Source: Pseudidiomarina terrestris (lineage in GTDB: Bacteria; Pseudomonadota; Gammaproteobacteria; Enterobacterales; Alteromonadaceae). From it: a stretch of 64,000 nt of DNA. Under the pieces are notes generated by a model. It did not search any database, was not told where the DNA came from, and was given only the letters and a program-made list of their open reading frames with translations. Where the stretch lies: positions 1 through 64,000 of the forward strand of contig NZ_JAGGJF010000005.1 in NCBI RefSeq assembly GCF_030466405.1. Direction: 5' to 3'. The translations under genes were made by a program, and so were the position numbers. Of the stretch, positions 44,966-54,471 are shown one piece after another. The stretch's first letter is position 1. Each line of letters begins with the position of its first letter.

Positions 44966-47773
44966 ATGCAAGATGGCGTAATGCAAGCCTGGCTAGAATC
45001 CTCCCACCTTGCTGGTGGTAACATGGCTTACGTTGAGGAGCTTTTTGAAGTTTACCTCGACGACCCTAATGCAGTTGGTGATGAGTGGCGTGAGTTTTTC
45101 GACCAGTTGCCGCGTGAAGGCAGCAGCCGTGACACCAAGCACAGTGAAATTCGCGAGCAATTCCGTGCTCTGGCGAAGAATAAGCTTAAACAAGCGGGTA
45201 CTGTTGTATCAGGTACACCTGATTTAAAACAGGTGCGGGTGCTGCAGTTGATTAATGCGTATCGCTTCCGCGGTCATCAGCACGCTAATCTTGACCCGCT
45301 TGATTTATGGAAGCAGGAAGAAGTTCCTGACCTTTCTTTAGAGCACCACGAACTTTCCAAAGACGATTACGATAGTGAGTTTAATGTTGGCTCACTCGCG
45401 GTCGGTCAGGAAAACATGAAACTTGGCGAAATCCATCAGCTGCTGGAGCAAATCTACTGCGGCTCGATTGGTGCTGAGTACATGCATATTGTCTCGACGG
45501 AAGAGAAACGCTGGATTCAGGAACGCCTGGAAGGGGTTCGTGGTAAGCCAGAGTTTAAGTCTGAACATCAGCAGAAAATTCTGAAAGAGATGATCGCTGC
45601 CGATGGTCTGGAGAAGTACCTCGGTTCTAAATTCCCGGGCGCGAAACGCTTTTCATTGGAAGGCGGCGACAGCCTGATCCCAATGCTCAAAGCGCTGCTT
45701 AGCCGTGCGGGTGAGCAAGGAACCAAGGAAGCTGTTATTGGTATGGCGCACCGTGGCCGTTTGAACGTGCTGGTGAACGTGCTTGGTAAGAAACCGCAGG
45801 ACTTGTTTGACGAGTTTGCTGGTAAGCACAGCACCAATAAAGGCTCCGGTGACGTGAAGTACCACATGGGCTTTTCTTCCGACTTTGCTACTCCAGGTGG
45901 TGATGTTCACTTAGCGCTGGCCTTCAACCCTTCGCATCTTGAAATCGTAAACCCGGTTGTTATGGGTTCTGTGCGTGCGCGTATGGACCGTCTGGGTGAT
46001 AAAGAGGGCGCTAAAGTTCTTCCGATCACTATCCACGGTGACTCAGCCATTGCCGGGCAAGGGATCGTGCAGGAAACCTTTAATATGTCCAAGACCCGGG
46101 CCTTTCAGGTAGGCGGGTCGATTCGTATCGTCATTAACAACCAGGTCGGCTTCACTACTTCGAAGCGCGAAGATACGCGTTCGACACAGTACTGTACCGA
46201 CATTGCAAAGATGGTTCAGGCGCCGATCTTCCACGTTAATGCAGATGATCCTGAAGCCGTTGTTTTTGTCACGCAATTGGCTATCGATTATCGCAACACC
46301 TTTAAGCGTGATGTGATGATCGATCTGGTCTGCTATCGTCGTCACGGTCATAATGAAGCCGATGAGCCAAGTGCAACCCAGCCGGTGATGTATACAAAAG
46401 TTAAAAAGCATCCAGTGGCACGCAGCATTTATGCGAAAAAGTTAGTTGAAGCCGGTGTGGTTGATGAGGACACCGAAGACGCTTTAGTCGATAAATATCG
46501 TGACTTGCTGGATGACGGCGAGATCGTAGTCGATGAATTCCGCGAAATGAAAGCTCACTCCAGTGACTGGTCGGAATATCTCGGTAATGAATGGGACGTC
46601 GAATACGACGCGAAAATCAGCAAAACCCAGCTGGAAGAACTTGGCGTAAAAATGAGTTCTTATCCAGAGGATCATAAGTTGCATTCGCGCGTCAAAAAAG
46701 TCTATGACGAACGCATGAAAATGGCAAAAGGTGAGAAGAAAGCCGATTGGGGCTTTGCCGAAACTTTGGCCTATGCCTCCTTAGTTGATCAGGGCGTCCA
46801 CATTCGCTTAACCGGACAAGACAGTGGCCGTGGAACCTTCTTCCATCGCCATGCGGTGTTGCACAACCAAAATGACGCATCGACCTACATGCCGCTGAAT
46901 AATATTCGCGACGGTCAGGGGGTGATTGAACTCTATGATTCCGTGCTCTCTGAAGCAGGTGTCGTTGCGTTTGAATATGGCTATGCGACGGCCGAACCGA
47001 ACGCGTTGGTGATGTGGGAAGCACAATTTGGTGACTTCGTGAACGGTGCCCAGGTGGTCATTGACCAGTTCCTGAGTTCCGGCGAGCAAAAGTGGGGTCG
47101 CTTATGCGGTCTGACGTTGCTGTTACCACACGGTTACGAAGGTCAGGGTCCGGAGCACAGCTCGGCGCGCTTAGAGCGCTTCCTGCAGCTGTCTGCGGAT
47201 CACAACTGGTCGGTGTGCGTGCCGACAACGCCAGCTCAGGTGTTTCATATGCTGCGTCGGCAACATCTACGTCCGGTACGCCGGCCTCTTATCGTGATGA
47301 CGCCGAAATCTCTGCTGCGTCACCCGCTGGCGGTATCTGAGCTAGATGAGATGAGCGATGGCGTCTTCCAAAACGCGATTGCTGAAATCGATTCTTTGGA
47401 CGCGAAGAAAGTAAAACGCGTGGTATTCTGCTCCGGTAAAGTGTACTACGACCTCCTTAAAGAGCGTCGTGAGCGTGAAACTAAAGACGTTGCTCTGATT
47501 CGTATCGAGCAGTTGTACCCGTTCCCGGCAGACGAAGTTGCTGAGATTTTGAAAGCATACAAACACGTTAAAGATTTTGTTTGGTGTCAGGAAGAGCCGC
47601 AGAACCAGGGCGCTTGGTATAGCAGCCAGCATCACTTCCGCGCGGCAATTCCTAAAGGTGCAGATTTAACCTATGCGGGCCGCGAAGCATCTGCTGCGCC
47701 AGCCGTTGGGTATTTGTCTGAGCACAACAAACAACAACAGAAATTAGTCGATGACGCGCTAACCATTAAATAG
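44966..47773 (+). CDS. sucA: 2-oxoglutarate dehydrogenase E1 component
   Basis: The 935-residue thiamine-diphosphate enzyme decarboxylates 2-oxoglutarate and passes the succinyl group to SucB lipoyl arms. The N-terminal segment (SSHLAGGNMAYVEELFEVYL) binds E2. The TPP region contains GMAHRGRLNVLVNVLGK and IHGDSAIAGQGIVQET. The C-terminal part has LPHGYEGQGPEHSSARLERF. The ATG at 44966 follows GAAGGAA; a longer frame would start inside the terminator. sucB starts 13 bp after its stop. Confidence 0.97.
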   Translation: MQDGVMQAWLESSHLAGGNMAYVEELFEVYLDDPNAVGDEWREFFDQLPREGSSRDTKHSEIREQFRALAKNKLKQAGTVVSGTPDLKQVRVLQLINAYRFRGHQHANLDPLDLWKQEEVPDLSLEHHELSKDDYDSEFNVGSLAVGQENMKLGEIHQLLEQIYCGSIGAEYMHIVSTEEKRWIQERLEGVRGKPEFKSEHQQKILKEMIAADGLEKYLGSKFPGAKRFSLEGGDSLIPMLKALLSRAGEQGTKEAVIGMAHRGRLNVLVNVLGKKPQDLFDEFAGKHSTNKGSGDVKYHMGFSSDFATPGGDVHLALAFNPSHLEIVNPVVMGSVRARMDRLGDKEGAKVLPITIHGDSAIAGQGIVQETFNMSKTRAFQVGGSIRIVINNQVGFTTSKREDTRSTQYCTDIAKMVQAPIFHVNADDPEAVVFVTQLAIDYRNTFKRDVMIDLVCYRRHGHNEADEPSATQPVMYTKVKKHPVARSIYAKKLVEAGVVDEDTEDALVDKYRDLLDDGEIVVDEFREMKAHSSDWSEYLGNEWDVEYDAKISKTQLEELGVKMSSYPEDHKLHSRVKKVYDERMKMAKGEKKADWGFAETLAYASLVDQGVHIRLTGQDSGRGTFFHRHAVLHNQNDASTYMPLNNIRDGQGVIELYDSVLSEAGVVAFEYGYATAEPNALVMWEAQFGDFVNGAQVVIDQFLSSGEQKWGRLCGLTLLLPHGYEGQGPEHSSARLERFLQLSADHNWSVCVPTTPAQVFHMLRRQHLRPVRRPLIVMTPKSLLRHPLAVSELDEMSDGVFQNAIAEIDSLDAKKVKRVVFCSGKVYYDLLKERRERETKDVALIRIEQLYPFPADEVAEILKAYKHVKDFVWCQEEPQNQGAWYSSQHHFRAAIPKGADLTYAGREASAAPAVGYLSEHNKQQQKLVDDALTIK

Positions 47774-47786
47774 GTGATAATTGACC

Positions 47787-49409
47787 ATGGCTATTGATAT
47801 TAAAGTTCCACAACTACCTGAATCTGTCGCTGACGCGACAGTCGCTACTTGGCACGTTAAGCCAGGAGACAAAGTCTCACGCGATCAAAATCTGGTCGAT
47901 ATTGAAACCGACAAAGTGGTGCTTGAAGTTGTCGCACCTGAAGATGGCGTACTCGGCGAGATCATTGCCGATGAAGGCGCGACCGTTGGCGCTGACGAAG
48001 TTATCGGAAAGCTTGAAAAAGGCGACGGTGCTGACTCCTCAGACGATAAATCTGATGACAACGGCGACGATGAGAGCGACAAAAAAGATAAGAAAGATAA
48101 GAAAGAAGACAAAAAAGAAGATAAGAAAGCAGACGAAAAATCATCATCGAAAAGCGATGATAAGTCTGAGAAGAAATCTTCCAAGTCAGGTTCGGGCGAA
48201 AAGCACGAAGTTAAAGTCCCGCAGCTGCCAGAGTCTGTTGCTGATGCGACAATTTCGGCATGGCACGTGAAAGCTGGCGATAAAGTGTCGCGCGACCAGA
48301 ATCTGGTCGATATCGAAACTGACAAAGTGGTGCTTGAAGTCGTTGCTCCTGCGGATGGCGTTTTGGCCGAAATTAAGCAGGAAGAAGGCGCGACTGTGGG
48401 TGCCGACGATGTGATTGGCATCGTTGAAGCCGGCGGTGAAGGCGCAGCAAGCTCGAGCTCTTCGAAGAGCGATGCTGATACGTCCGACCAAGATAAAGAC
48501 GACAGCAGCGACGACAGCGATAGCGAAGTTGCCGGTCCTGCAGTGCGTCGTTTATTAGCCGAACACAACCTCAAAGCGGGTGATGTAAAAGGCACTGGTA
48601 AAGGCGGTCGGGTCACCAAAGAAGACGTTGAGAAACACGTCAAAGAAGGCGGCAAGAAAGAAGCTCCAGCAGCTGCGAAAAGTGAAAGCAGTGCGCCAGC
48701 AGCCGGTGATCGTGATCAGAAGCGTGTGCCAATGACGCGTTTGCGTAAAACTATTGCTAAGCGTCTGTTGGAAGCGAAGAACGCGACGGCAATGTTGACC
48801 ACCTTCAATGAAGTCAACATGAAGCCGATTATGGACTTGCGCAAGAAGTACAAAGACGAGTTCGAGAAGCGTCATGATACCCGGTTAGGTTTCATGGGCT
48901 TCTACGTAAAAGCAGTTACTGAAGCGCTAAAACGTTTCCCTGAAGTCAATGCATCCATTGATGGCGACGACATCGTTTATCATAACTATTTCGATATCAG
49001 CATCGCTGTATCAACACCGCGTGGCTTGGTGACCCCAGTTCTGCGTGACAGCGATAAGATGAGCATTGCTGATATTGAAAATGGCATCCGTGACCTGGCG
49101 TTGAAAGGTCGTGACGGTAAGTTGACCATGGACGATATGCAAGGTGGCAACTTTACCATCACCAACGGCGGTGTCTTTGGTTCACTGTTATCGACGCCAA
49201 TCCTTAACCCGCCACAAAGCGCAATCCTGGGTATGCATAAGATCCAGGACCGTCCAATGGCAGTGGATGGCAAAGTTGAGATTTTGCCGATGATGTATCT
49301 GGCATTGTCCTACGATCACCGCATCGTTGATGGTAAAGAATCCGTCGGCTTCCTGGTGACCATTAAAGAATTGTTAGAAGATCCGCAGCGTCTGTTGCTG
49401 GACATTTAA
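47787..49409 (+). CDS. sucB: Dihydrolipoamide succinyltransferase (E2) with two lipoyl domains
   Basis: The 540-residue protein carries two lipoyl domains (about 2-79 and 141-216) instead of the single one of E. coli SucB (405 residues). Both have [12 protein letters not shown], with lipoyl lysines K43 and K180. A highly charged Lys/Asp/Ser linker (80-140) separates them. The subunit-binding domain lies at about 248-285 ([14 protein letters not shown]), and the catalytic core starts near 310, with H511 and D515 in [11 protein letters not shown]. It forms the core of the 2-oxoglutarate dehydrogenase complex. The ATG at 47787 is used; a TTG six bases earlier is unlikely. The lpd (E3) gene is not in the window. 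Confidence 0.95.
   Translation: MAIDIKVPQLPESVADATVATWHVKPGDKVSRDQNLVDIETDKVVLEVVAPEDGVLGEIIADEGATVGADEVIGKLEKGDGADSSDDKSDDNGDDESDKKDKKDKKEDKKEDKKADEKSSSKSDDKSEKKSSKSGSGEKHEVKVPQLPESVADATISAWHVKAGDKVSRDQNLVDIETDKVVLEVVAPADGVLAEIKQEEGATVGADDVIGIVEAGGEGAASSSSSKSDADTSDQDKDDSSDDSDSEVAGPAVRRLLAEHNLKAGDVKGTGKGGRVTKEDVEKHVKEGGKKEAPAAAKSESSAPAAGDRDQKRVPMTRLRKTIAKRLLEAKNATAMLTTFNEVNMKPIMDLRKKYKDEFEKRHDTRLGFMGFYVKAVTEALKRFPEVNASIDGDDIVYHNYFDISIAVSTPRGLVTPVLRDSDKMSIADIENGIRDLALKGRDGKLTMDDMQGGNFTITNGGVFGSLLSTPILNPPQSAILGMHKIQDRPMAVDGKVEILPMMYLALSYDHRIVDGKESVGFLVTIKELLEDPQRLLLDI
47790..48434 (+). repeat. Tandem duplicated lipoyl-domain coding sequence in sucB
   Basis: Two copies of about 230 bp (near 47790-48023 and 48207-48434) encode closely similar lipoyl domains. 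They share long near-identical stretches, for example around 47886-47950 and 48296-48350. The DNA between them encodes the low-complexity Lys/Asp/Ser linker. Confidence 0.85.
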
Positions 49410-49420
49410 CATTGAGTACG

Positions 49421-49469
49421 GCCGCAGCGTTGTAATCTTATTACATTTACGCTTGCGGCTGTCTTTTTT
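49421..49469 (+). terminator. Candidate terminator between sucB and sucC
   Basis: GCCGCAGCG (49421-49429) pairs with CGCTTGCGGC (49450-49459, one bulge), with an inner TGTAAT/ATTACA stem. The T-run TTTTTT ends at 49469. The bulged stem is weaker than others in this window. It would separate sucAB from sucCD. Confidence 0.55.
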
Positions 49470-49554
49470 GCGCGCAAAACTGTAAAATACGCGCGAATTT
49501 TCGGGTAAGCAGCATGACGCTGCTTTTGTTGTTCAAACGAATCGGAAGATCATC

Positions 49555-50721
49555 ATGAATTTGCATGAGTATCAGGCTAAACAACTCTTTAAAGAGTTCG
49601 GTTTGCCAGTATCTGAAGGCCACGCAGTTGACACTGCGGATGAGGCCGTTGAAGCTGCCAAGAAAATTGGCGGTGATCGTTGGGTTGTCAAAACCCAGGT
49701 ACACGCCGGTGGCCGCGGTAAAGCGGGCGGTGTAAAACTAGTCTCCAGCCTTGACGACGTGCACGCGTTTGCGAGCAACTGGTTAGGTAAAAACTTAGTT
49801 ACTTACCAGACAGACGCTAACGGTCAGCCAGTATCGAAGATCTTGGTTGAAAGTCTGACCGATATCGCTTCTGAACTTTACCTGGGCGCAGTTGTTGACC
49901 GTGCAACACGTAAAATCGTGTTTATGGCGTCAACTGAAGGCGGCGTTGAAATCGAGAAAGTCGCTGAAGAAACCCCTGAAAAAATCCTCAAAGCCATCAT
50001 CGACCCAACCGTAGGTGCACAGCCATACCAAGGCCGTGAGCTTGGCTTCAAGTTAGGCTTGAATCCGGATCAGGTTAAACAGTTCACCAAAATCTTCTTA
50101 GGTTTGGCGAAAATGTTCGAACAGTACGACTTCGCGCTGCTGGAAATCAACCCGTTGGTCATCACTGAGCAAGGTAATCTGCATTGCTTAGATGGCAAAA
50201 TCAACATTGATAGCAACGCAATGTATCGCCAGCCGAAAATCAAAGAAATGCACGATCCGTCACAAGAAGACGAACGTGAAGCTCAAGCTGCTAGCTGGGA
50301 ACTGAACTATGTCGCGCTAGATGGCAACATCGGCTGCATGGTTAACGGTGCCGGCTTAGCTATGGGTACCATGGACATCGTCAAGCTTGCTGGTGGTGAA
50401 CCGGCGAACTTCCTGGACGTTGGTGGCGGTGCGACCAAAGAGCGTGTGACTGAAGCATTCAAAATCATCCTGTCTGACAGTGCCGTGAAAGCTGTTCTGG
50501 TGAACATCTTCGGCGGTATCGTCCGTTGCGACATGATCGCAGAAGGCATCATGGGTGCAGTAGAAGAAGTTGGCGTTAAAGTGCCAGTTGTTGTGCGCCT
50601 TGAAGGTAATAACGCAGAACTTGGTCGTCAGAAATTAGCAGAAAGTGGCCTGAACATTATCGCAGCAGAGAGCTTATCTGACGCTGCTGATAAAGTGGTT
50701 GCTGCGGCAGGAGGTCAATAA
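49555..50721 (+). CDS. sucC: Succinyl-CoA synthetase beta subunit
   Basis: The 388-residue subunit (same as E. coli) binds nucleotide through an ATP-grasp domain: [16 protein letters not shown] at the start and EINPLVIT near 200. The C-terminal part contains [14 protein letters not shown] and [16 protein letters not shown]. With SucD it makes ATP (or GTP) from succinyl-CoA. Its stop shares one base with the sucD start. A separate promoter after the hairpin at 49421-49469 is possible. Confidence 0.97.
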   Translation: MNLHEYQAKQLFKEFGLPVSEGHAVDTADEAVEAAKKIGGDRWVVKTQVHAGGRGKAGGVKLVSSLDDVHAFASNWLGKNLVTYQTDANGQPVSKILVESLTDIASELYLGAVVDRATRKIVFMASTEGGVEIEKVAEETPEKILKAIIDPTVGAQPYQGRELGFKLGLNPDQVKQFTKIFLGLAKMFEQYDFALLEINPLVITEQGNLHCLDGKINIDSNAMYRQPKIKEMHDPSQEDEREAQAASWELNYVALDGNIGCMVNGAGLAMGTMDIVKLAGGEPANFLDVGGGATKERVTEAFKIILSDSAVKAVLVNIFGGIVRCDMIAEGIMGAVEEVGVKVPVVVRLEGNNAELGRQKLAESGLNIIAAESLSDAADKVVAAAGGQ

Positions 50722-51593
50722 TGTCTATCTTGATCGATAAAAATACCAAAGTTATCTGCCAGGGTTTTACTGGTGGTCAGGGAACTTTCCACTCTGAGCA
50801 AGCCATTGATTATGGTACGCAAATGGTCGGCGGTGTGACTCCAGGTAAAGGCGGTCAAACGCACCTTGGTCTACCGGTATTCAACACTGTTCGTGAAGCT
50901 GTTGAAGCAACGGGTGCGACAGCATCTGTTATCTACGTGCCAGCACCATTCTGTAAAGATTCTATCATCGAAGCAGCTGATGCAGGCATCGAACTGATCG
51001 TTTGTATCACCGAAGGCATCCCTACGCTGGACATGCTGTATGTGAAAGAATACCTGACGCACAAAGGTGTGCGCATGATCGGTCCAAACTGCCCGGGTGT
51101 TATTACTCCTGATGAGTGCAAGATTGGTATCATGCCTGGCCATATCCACAAGAAAGGTAAAGTGGGTATCGTGTCACGTTCAGGGACTTTGACCTACGAA
51201 GCAGTGAAGCAAACCACTGACGAAGGTTTTGGCCAGTCGAGCTGTGTTGGTATCGGCGGCGACCCAATCCCTGGTTCAAACTTCATCGATATTCTCGAGT
51301 TGTTTGAGAAAGATCCAGAAACCGAAGCCATTGTCATGATCGGCGAAATCGGCGGTACCGCAGAAGAAGAAGCTGCAGAGTACATCAAGGATCACGTCAG
51401 CAAGCCGGTGGTTTCTTACATCGCTGGTGTTACCGCTCCTCCAGGGAAACGTATGGGCCACGCAGGCGCTATCATCTCTGGTGGTAAAGGTACTGCTGAT
51501 GAGAAGTTTGCCGCGCTTGAAGCCGCCGGTGTTAAAACCGTGCGCAGCTTAGCCGAAATCGGTAAAGCATTACGCGAAAAGACAGGTTGGTAA
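50721..51593 (+). CDS. sucD: Succinyl-CoA synthetase alpha subunit
   Basis: The 290-residue subunit has the CoA-binding fold near the start ([16 protein letters not shown]), GPNCPGVI in the middle, and the phosphorylated His in the segment [18 protein letters not shown]. It overlaps sucC by 1 bp and is followed by a strong terminator. It completes the sdh-suc block. Confidence 0.97.
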   Translation: MSILIDKNTKVICQGFTGGQGTFHSEQAIDYGTQMVGGVTPGKGGQTHLGLPVFNTVREAVEATGATASVIYVPAPFCKDSIIEAADAGIELIVCITEGIPTLDMLYVKEYLTHKGVRMIGPNCPGVITPDECKIGIMPGHIHKKGKVGIVSRSGTLTYEAVKQTTDEGFGQSSCVGIGGDPIPGSNFIDILELFEKDPETEAIVMIGEIGGTAEEEAAEYIKDHVSKPVVSYIAGVTAPPGKRMGHAGAIISGGKGTADEKFAALEAAGVKTVRSLAEIGKALREKTGW

Positions 51594-51625
51594 GTCGGTA
51601 ACGACACCACCATGTTAAGCACTCT

Positions 51626-51660
51626 AAAAAGGCATTGTCGTATTCGGCAATGCCTTTTTT
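51626..51660 (+). terminator. Intrinsic terminator after sucD
   Basis: AAAAAGGCATTG (51626-51637) pairs with CAATGCC followed by TTTTTT (51648-51660). An inner CG/CG pair extends the stem. It closes the TCA operon. Confidence 0.9.
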
Positions 51661-51678
51661 AATGACTGGAATGACGCC

Positions 51679-52560
51679 GTGCATCTCTTCGAAAAGTTCG
51701 TGTTGACGGTACTCGCTCTGATTGCTTTTGCTGGTAACTCTGTACTTTGCCGCTGGGCGTTAGCTGAATACCAACTTGATCCTGCCACTTTTACCCTGTT
51801 GCGCCTGGTCAGTGGAGCTCTGACACTGGCTGTTATTCTGTGGTTAAGTCAGCGCCGCCAGCAACCTGCTCAGACAAGAGCTGGGCAACAGCACCCAGTA
51901 TCATGGTGGGGCGCGCTGTGGCTGGTCTGTTACGCCGCAGCTTTTGCTTACGCGTACGTCGAACTGGCGACAGGCATAGGTGCACTGGTTTTATTTAGTG
52001 CTGTGCAATTTAGCATGCTGTTGATTTCTGCGGTCCGTGGCGAGCGCTTCTCGCTGTTGCAGATTCTTGGCATTGCCACAGCTCTTATCGGTTTTTGTTA
52101 TCTGGTCTGGCCGCAATGGTCGCAGCCGGTATCGCTGACAGCCTTAATGATGATGTTACTCGCCGGTGCCGCGTGGGGCGCTTATAGTACCATCGGTCGC
52201 GGCTCCCGTACGCCGCTGGCGGATACGCTGATACATTTTCGCCGCGCGTCGATGCTGGCATTGCCACTACTTTTCTGGGTGAACTGGCAAGTGCAACCCG
52301 CCTACGAAGCTGTAATGCTGGCATTGATGTCAGGTGCACTGACGTCTGCGGTGGGCTATGCCATTTGGTTTAAGGTGCTGCCGCAACTGCAGGTAACGAG
52401 TGCTGCGGTCGGGCAGCTAAGTGTGCCAATTATCGCTGCCATTGGCGGTATCATTTTTGTGGGCGAACCTTTGGAGCAGCGTTTTGTGATTGCCAGTAGT
52501 GTGATCTTAGTGAGTATTTTTGTAGTCACTCGTAGCAGGATTAACAAAAATAAGACATAA
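51679..52560 (+). CDS. EamA/DMT-superfamily transporter
   Basis: The 293-residue protein has about ten hydrophobic helices arranged as two EamA repeats. The first begins AGNSVLCRWALAEYQLDPATF with RLVSGALTLAV. The second contains LLAGAAWGAYSTIGRGSR and SVPIIAAIGGIIFVGEPLEQR. Such proteins export or import small metabolites (amino acids, purines and others); the substrate cannot be told. It starts with GTG, and the ribosome site is weak (TGGAATGA), so the exact start is uncertain by a few codons. Transcription is likely separate from sucD because of the terminator between them. Confidence 0.85.
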   Translation: MHLFEKFVLTVLALIAFAGNSVLCRWALAEYQLDPATFTLLRLVSGALTLAVILWLSQRRQQPAQTRAGQQHPVSWWGALWLVCYAAAFAYAYVELATGIGALVLFSAVQFSMLLISAVRGERFSLLQILGIATALIGFCYLVWPQWSQPVSLTALMMMLLAGAAWGAYSTIGRGSRTPLADTLIHFRRASMLALPLLFWVNWQVQPAYEAVMLALMSGALTSAVGYAIWFKVLPQLQVTSAAVGQLSVPIIAAIGGIIFVGEPLEQRFVIASSVILVSIFVVTRSRINKNKT

Positions 52561-52674
52561 AAACCTACCTTTTTAAATAGTTTCGCTGTTTGTTAGAATA
52601 AGCTAGTCTAGAAATCAACTTGAATAAAACGACAACGGTGCCACAACAGCAAGCTGTTCGGTGGAGAAATAAAC

Positions 52675-52965
52675 ATGAAAAAGTTGATTTTGGTCGCCAT
52701 TCTGGCGCTGGTGGCCTGGAATTATCATCTCAACCGAAAGGCGGCTGAAAGCGGCGAAGATCGCGGCTTTGTGAAAGAAATCGTGCAGGGCGTGCAAGGC
52801 GCAGTCTTTAAACGTGACCCACAGTTTCGCTGTGACGGCCGGAAGTATTGCAGTGAGATGCGCTCTGCCGATGAAGCCCTGTTTTTTCTAAGTAACTGCC
52901 CTGAGACTCAGCTCGACGATAATGATAATGGTATTCCGTGCGAGCAAAAATTTCCGAATCAGTAA
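52675..52965 (+). CDS. Small exported protein with an Excalibur calcium-binding domain
   Basis: The 96-residue protein has an N-terminal hydrophobic segment (LILVAILALVAWNYHL), a signal or anchor. The C-terminal half reads RCDGRKYCSEMRSADEAL, then NCPETQLDDNDNGIPCEQ, which is the Excalibur pattern. The DxDxDG-like loop DDNDNG would bind calcium, and four cysteines probably form two disulfides in the periplasm. The ATG follows GGAG at about 8 bases. No nuclease domain accompanies it, unlike many Excalibur proteins. Its role is unknown. Confidence 0.82.
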   Translation: MKKLILVAILALVAWNYHLNRKAAESGEDRGFVKEIVQGVQGAVFKRDPQFRCDGRKYCSEMRSADEALFFLSNCPETQLDDNDNGIPCEQKFPNQ

Positions 52966-53055
52966 TTGTCTCAATTAAGAATTAACATTTTTATGCTGGG
53001 CAGAGCCCTGTGTTCGACCTATGATTAAGTTGCACACTTTGCTGAGTTATCACCT

Positions 53056-54363
53056 ATGCATAAAAAAGTTGTTCTCCTCATACTGTTGGGCTGCGCCGTG
53101 GCGATTTGGCTGGTTGCGGCGTGGATGAAAGCAAATTCAGTCGCAGTAGTTGACGTCGCAGTCAGTAAAACTGAGCAGGATGAATGGTTCGTTGCCTATC
53201 ACTTCGAGGAGGTTGTCGAGCGTGTCTACTTTGTGCGTAATCCGGACAGCTCGCGGTTGCAGCGTTGGGATCCCCTTGAGTCCGGATACTATCTGGCAGT
53301 CGACAGTGAGTCTGGCGATGAATATGTCGCCCGTACCGATGGTGCAGGCTTTAATAGTGTAGCCTTCCAGCTCGACCCCACCTATATTGCTCTGCGCAAG
53401 GATTACGCGCCGTTTTCGACCTTTAGCGATGGTGGCGTTTCCTGGTTTACCGGGCGCTTTAAAGTCTGTCCGAAAAGCTGTTCCAGCGCCTTGGCCTTTT
53501 CCTATAACTTCAGTATGCAAGCCCCTTTGCGTGAGCATATTCGGCTGCCTGAGCAGTCCGAACATGGCGAGCTTAACTGGCGTGAGTCAGCAAGTGACGG
53601 GCAAGTCGTTTATGTCGGGCCACAGGCTTTAGATACCTCGCGCCAGGATGGCTTTGAGACGATTATCGATCCCATCTTACCCAGGTCTTTACAACAGCGG
53701 CTAAGGCAAGATGTGCCACCGCTTACGGCTTACTTTAACCAGCGCATGCCACCTTTGAGTGAGCGGCCCATGTTACTGGCATCCTTTAGTCCAACGACCG
53801 ATGGTCGTTTTGGCTATCAGGGCGGCGTGGTCGGGAATCAGATGTTGCTGCACTGGTACGGGCATAGCATGGCGGAGCGTGTGACCGCGCCTTATTTTGT
53901 GGAGGACACGCTCTGGTTTATTGCGCACGAGTTTGCCCACCTCTACCAGGCCGGACAATTTAGTAATGAGCAGGCCTGGATCCACGAAGGTGCTGCGGAG
54001 TTTATGGCGCTCAGTTATCTACGCTCGATTCGTACCAATAGTAGTTATCTGAATCACCGTCTGCAGGGTGCTCAAGCGAAGTGCAATACCAGTCAGGACA
54101 GCTTTGAAGTTCATTATGCCTGTGGTTTGTTATGGGCGGCCGATATCGATGCGCAGATCCAGGCAACTTACCCTCATGGGTTATTTTTCCTCTGGTACAT
54201 GTATGTTCAGGCGCTCGCTGACGATCCTTACGCGGACGCAACGCAGCTCTATTTCGAACTGCTGGCTCAGTTAACCAGCGAGACGTTTGCGCAACAGATG
54301 CGTACTCGGGTAGCACTTCGTTACGAGCAACTCCCGCAGCAGGCACAAGTCCCTGCGCCATAG
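53056..54363 (+). CDS. Membrane-anchored zinc-metallopeptidase-like protein
   Basis: A 435-residue protein with an N-terminal anchor (VVLLILLGCAVAIWLVAAWM). A beta-rich region follows (about 35-165, with SGYYLAVDSESGDEYV), and then a helical domain. The motif FIAHEFAHLYQ (HExxH) is followed by WIHEGAAEF, giving a zinc site like the gluzincin families M1/M61, although the spacing between HExxH and the Glu is a few residues shorter than in M1. The beta domain before it resembles the N-terminal domain of M61 proteins. It should act in the periplasm. The substrate is unknown and no partner gene is evident. It could also be an inactive peptidase relative. Confidence 0.7.
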   Translation: MHKKVVLLILLGCAVAIWLVAAWMKANSVAVVDVAVSKTEQDEWFVAYHFEEVVERVYFVRNPDSSRLQRWDPLESGYYLAVDSESGDEYVARTDGAGFNSVAFQLDPTYIALRKDYAPFSTFSDGGVSWFTGRFKVCPKSCSSALAFSYNFSMQAPLREHIRLPEQSEHGELNWRESASDGQVVYVGPQALDTSRQDGFETIIDPILPRSLQQRLRQDVPPLTAYFNQRMPPLSERPMLLASFSPTTDGRFGYQGGVVGNQMLLHWYGHSMAERVTAPYFVEDTLWFIAHEFAHLYQAGQFSNEQAWIHEGAAEFMALSYLRSIRTNSSYLNHRLQGAQAKCNTSQDSFEVHYACGLLWAADIDAQIQATYPHGLFFLWYMYVQALADDPYADATQLYFELLAQLTSETFAQQMRTRVALRYEQLPQQAQVPAP

Positions 54364-54471
54364 TCGCCGGCGGGTTATTGAGTGTCTGAATGAACTATTT
54401 AGCGGCGTTTGTCATAACTAACAGAAGCTAAAGAGCTATTCACAAGTTTTTGCAATAAGGAAACTAAAGAT

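Noticed and set aside
48060-48200. Lys/Asp-rich repeat considered as a coding error or frameshift
   Set aside because: The frame is open and in register on both sides with lipoyl domains, so it is a real flexible linker.
47885-48655. Minus-strand frame of 256 codons, Ser/Phe-rich, opposite sucB
   Set aside because: It is the complement of the lipoyl/linker repeat, with low complexity and no ribosome site; a shadow.
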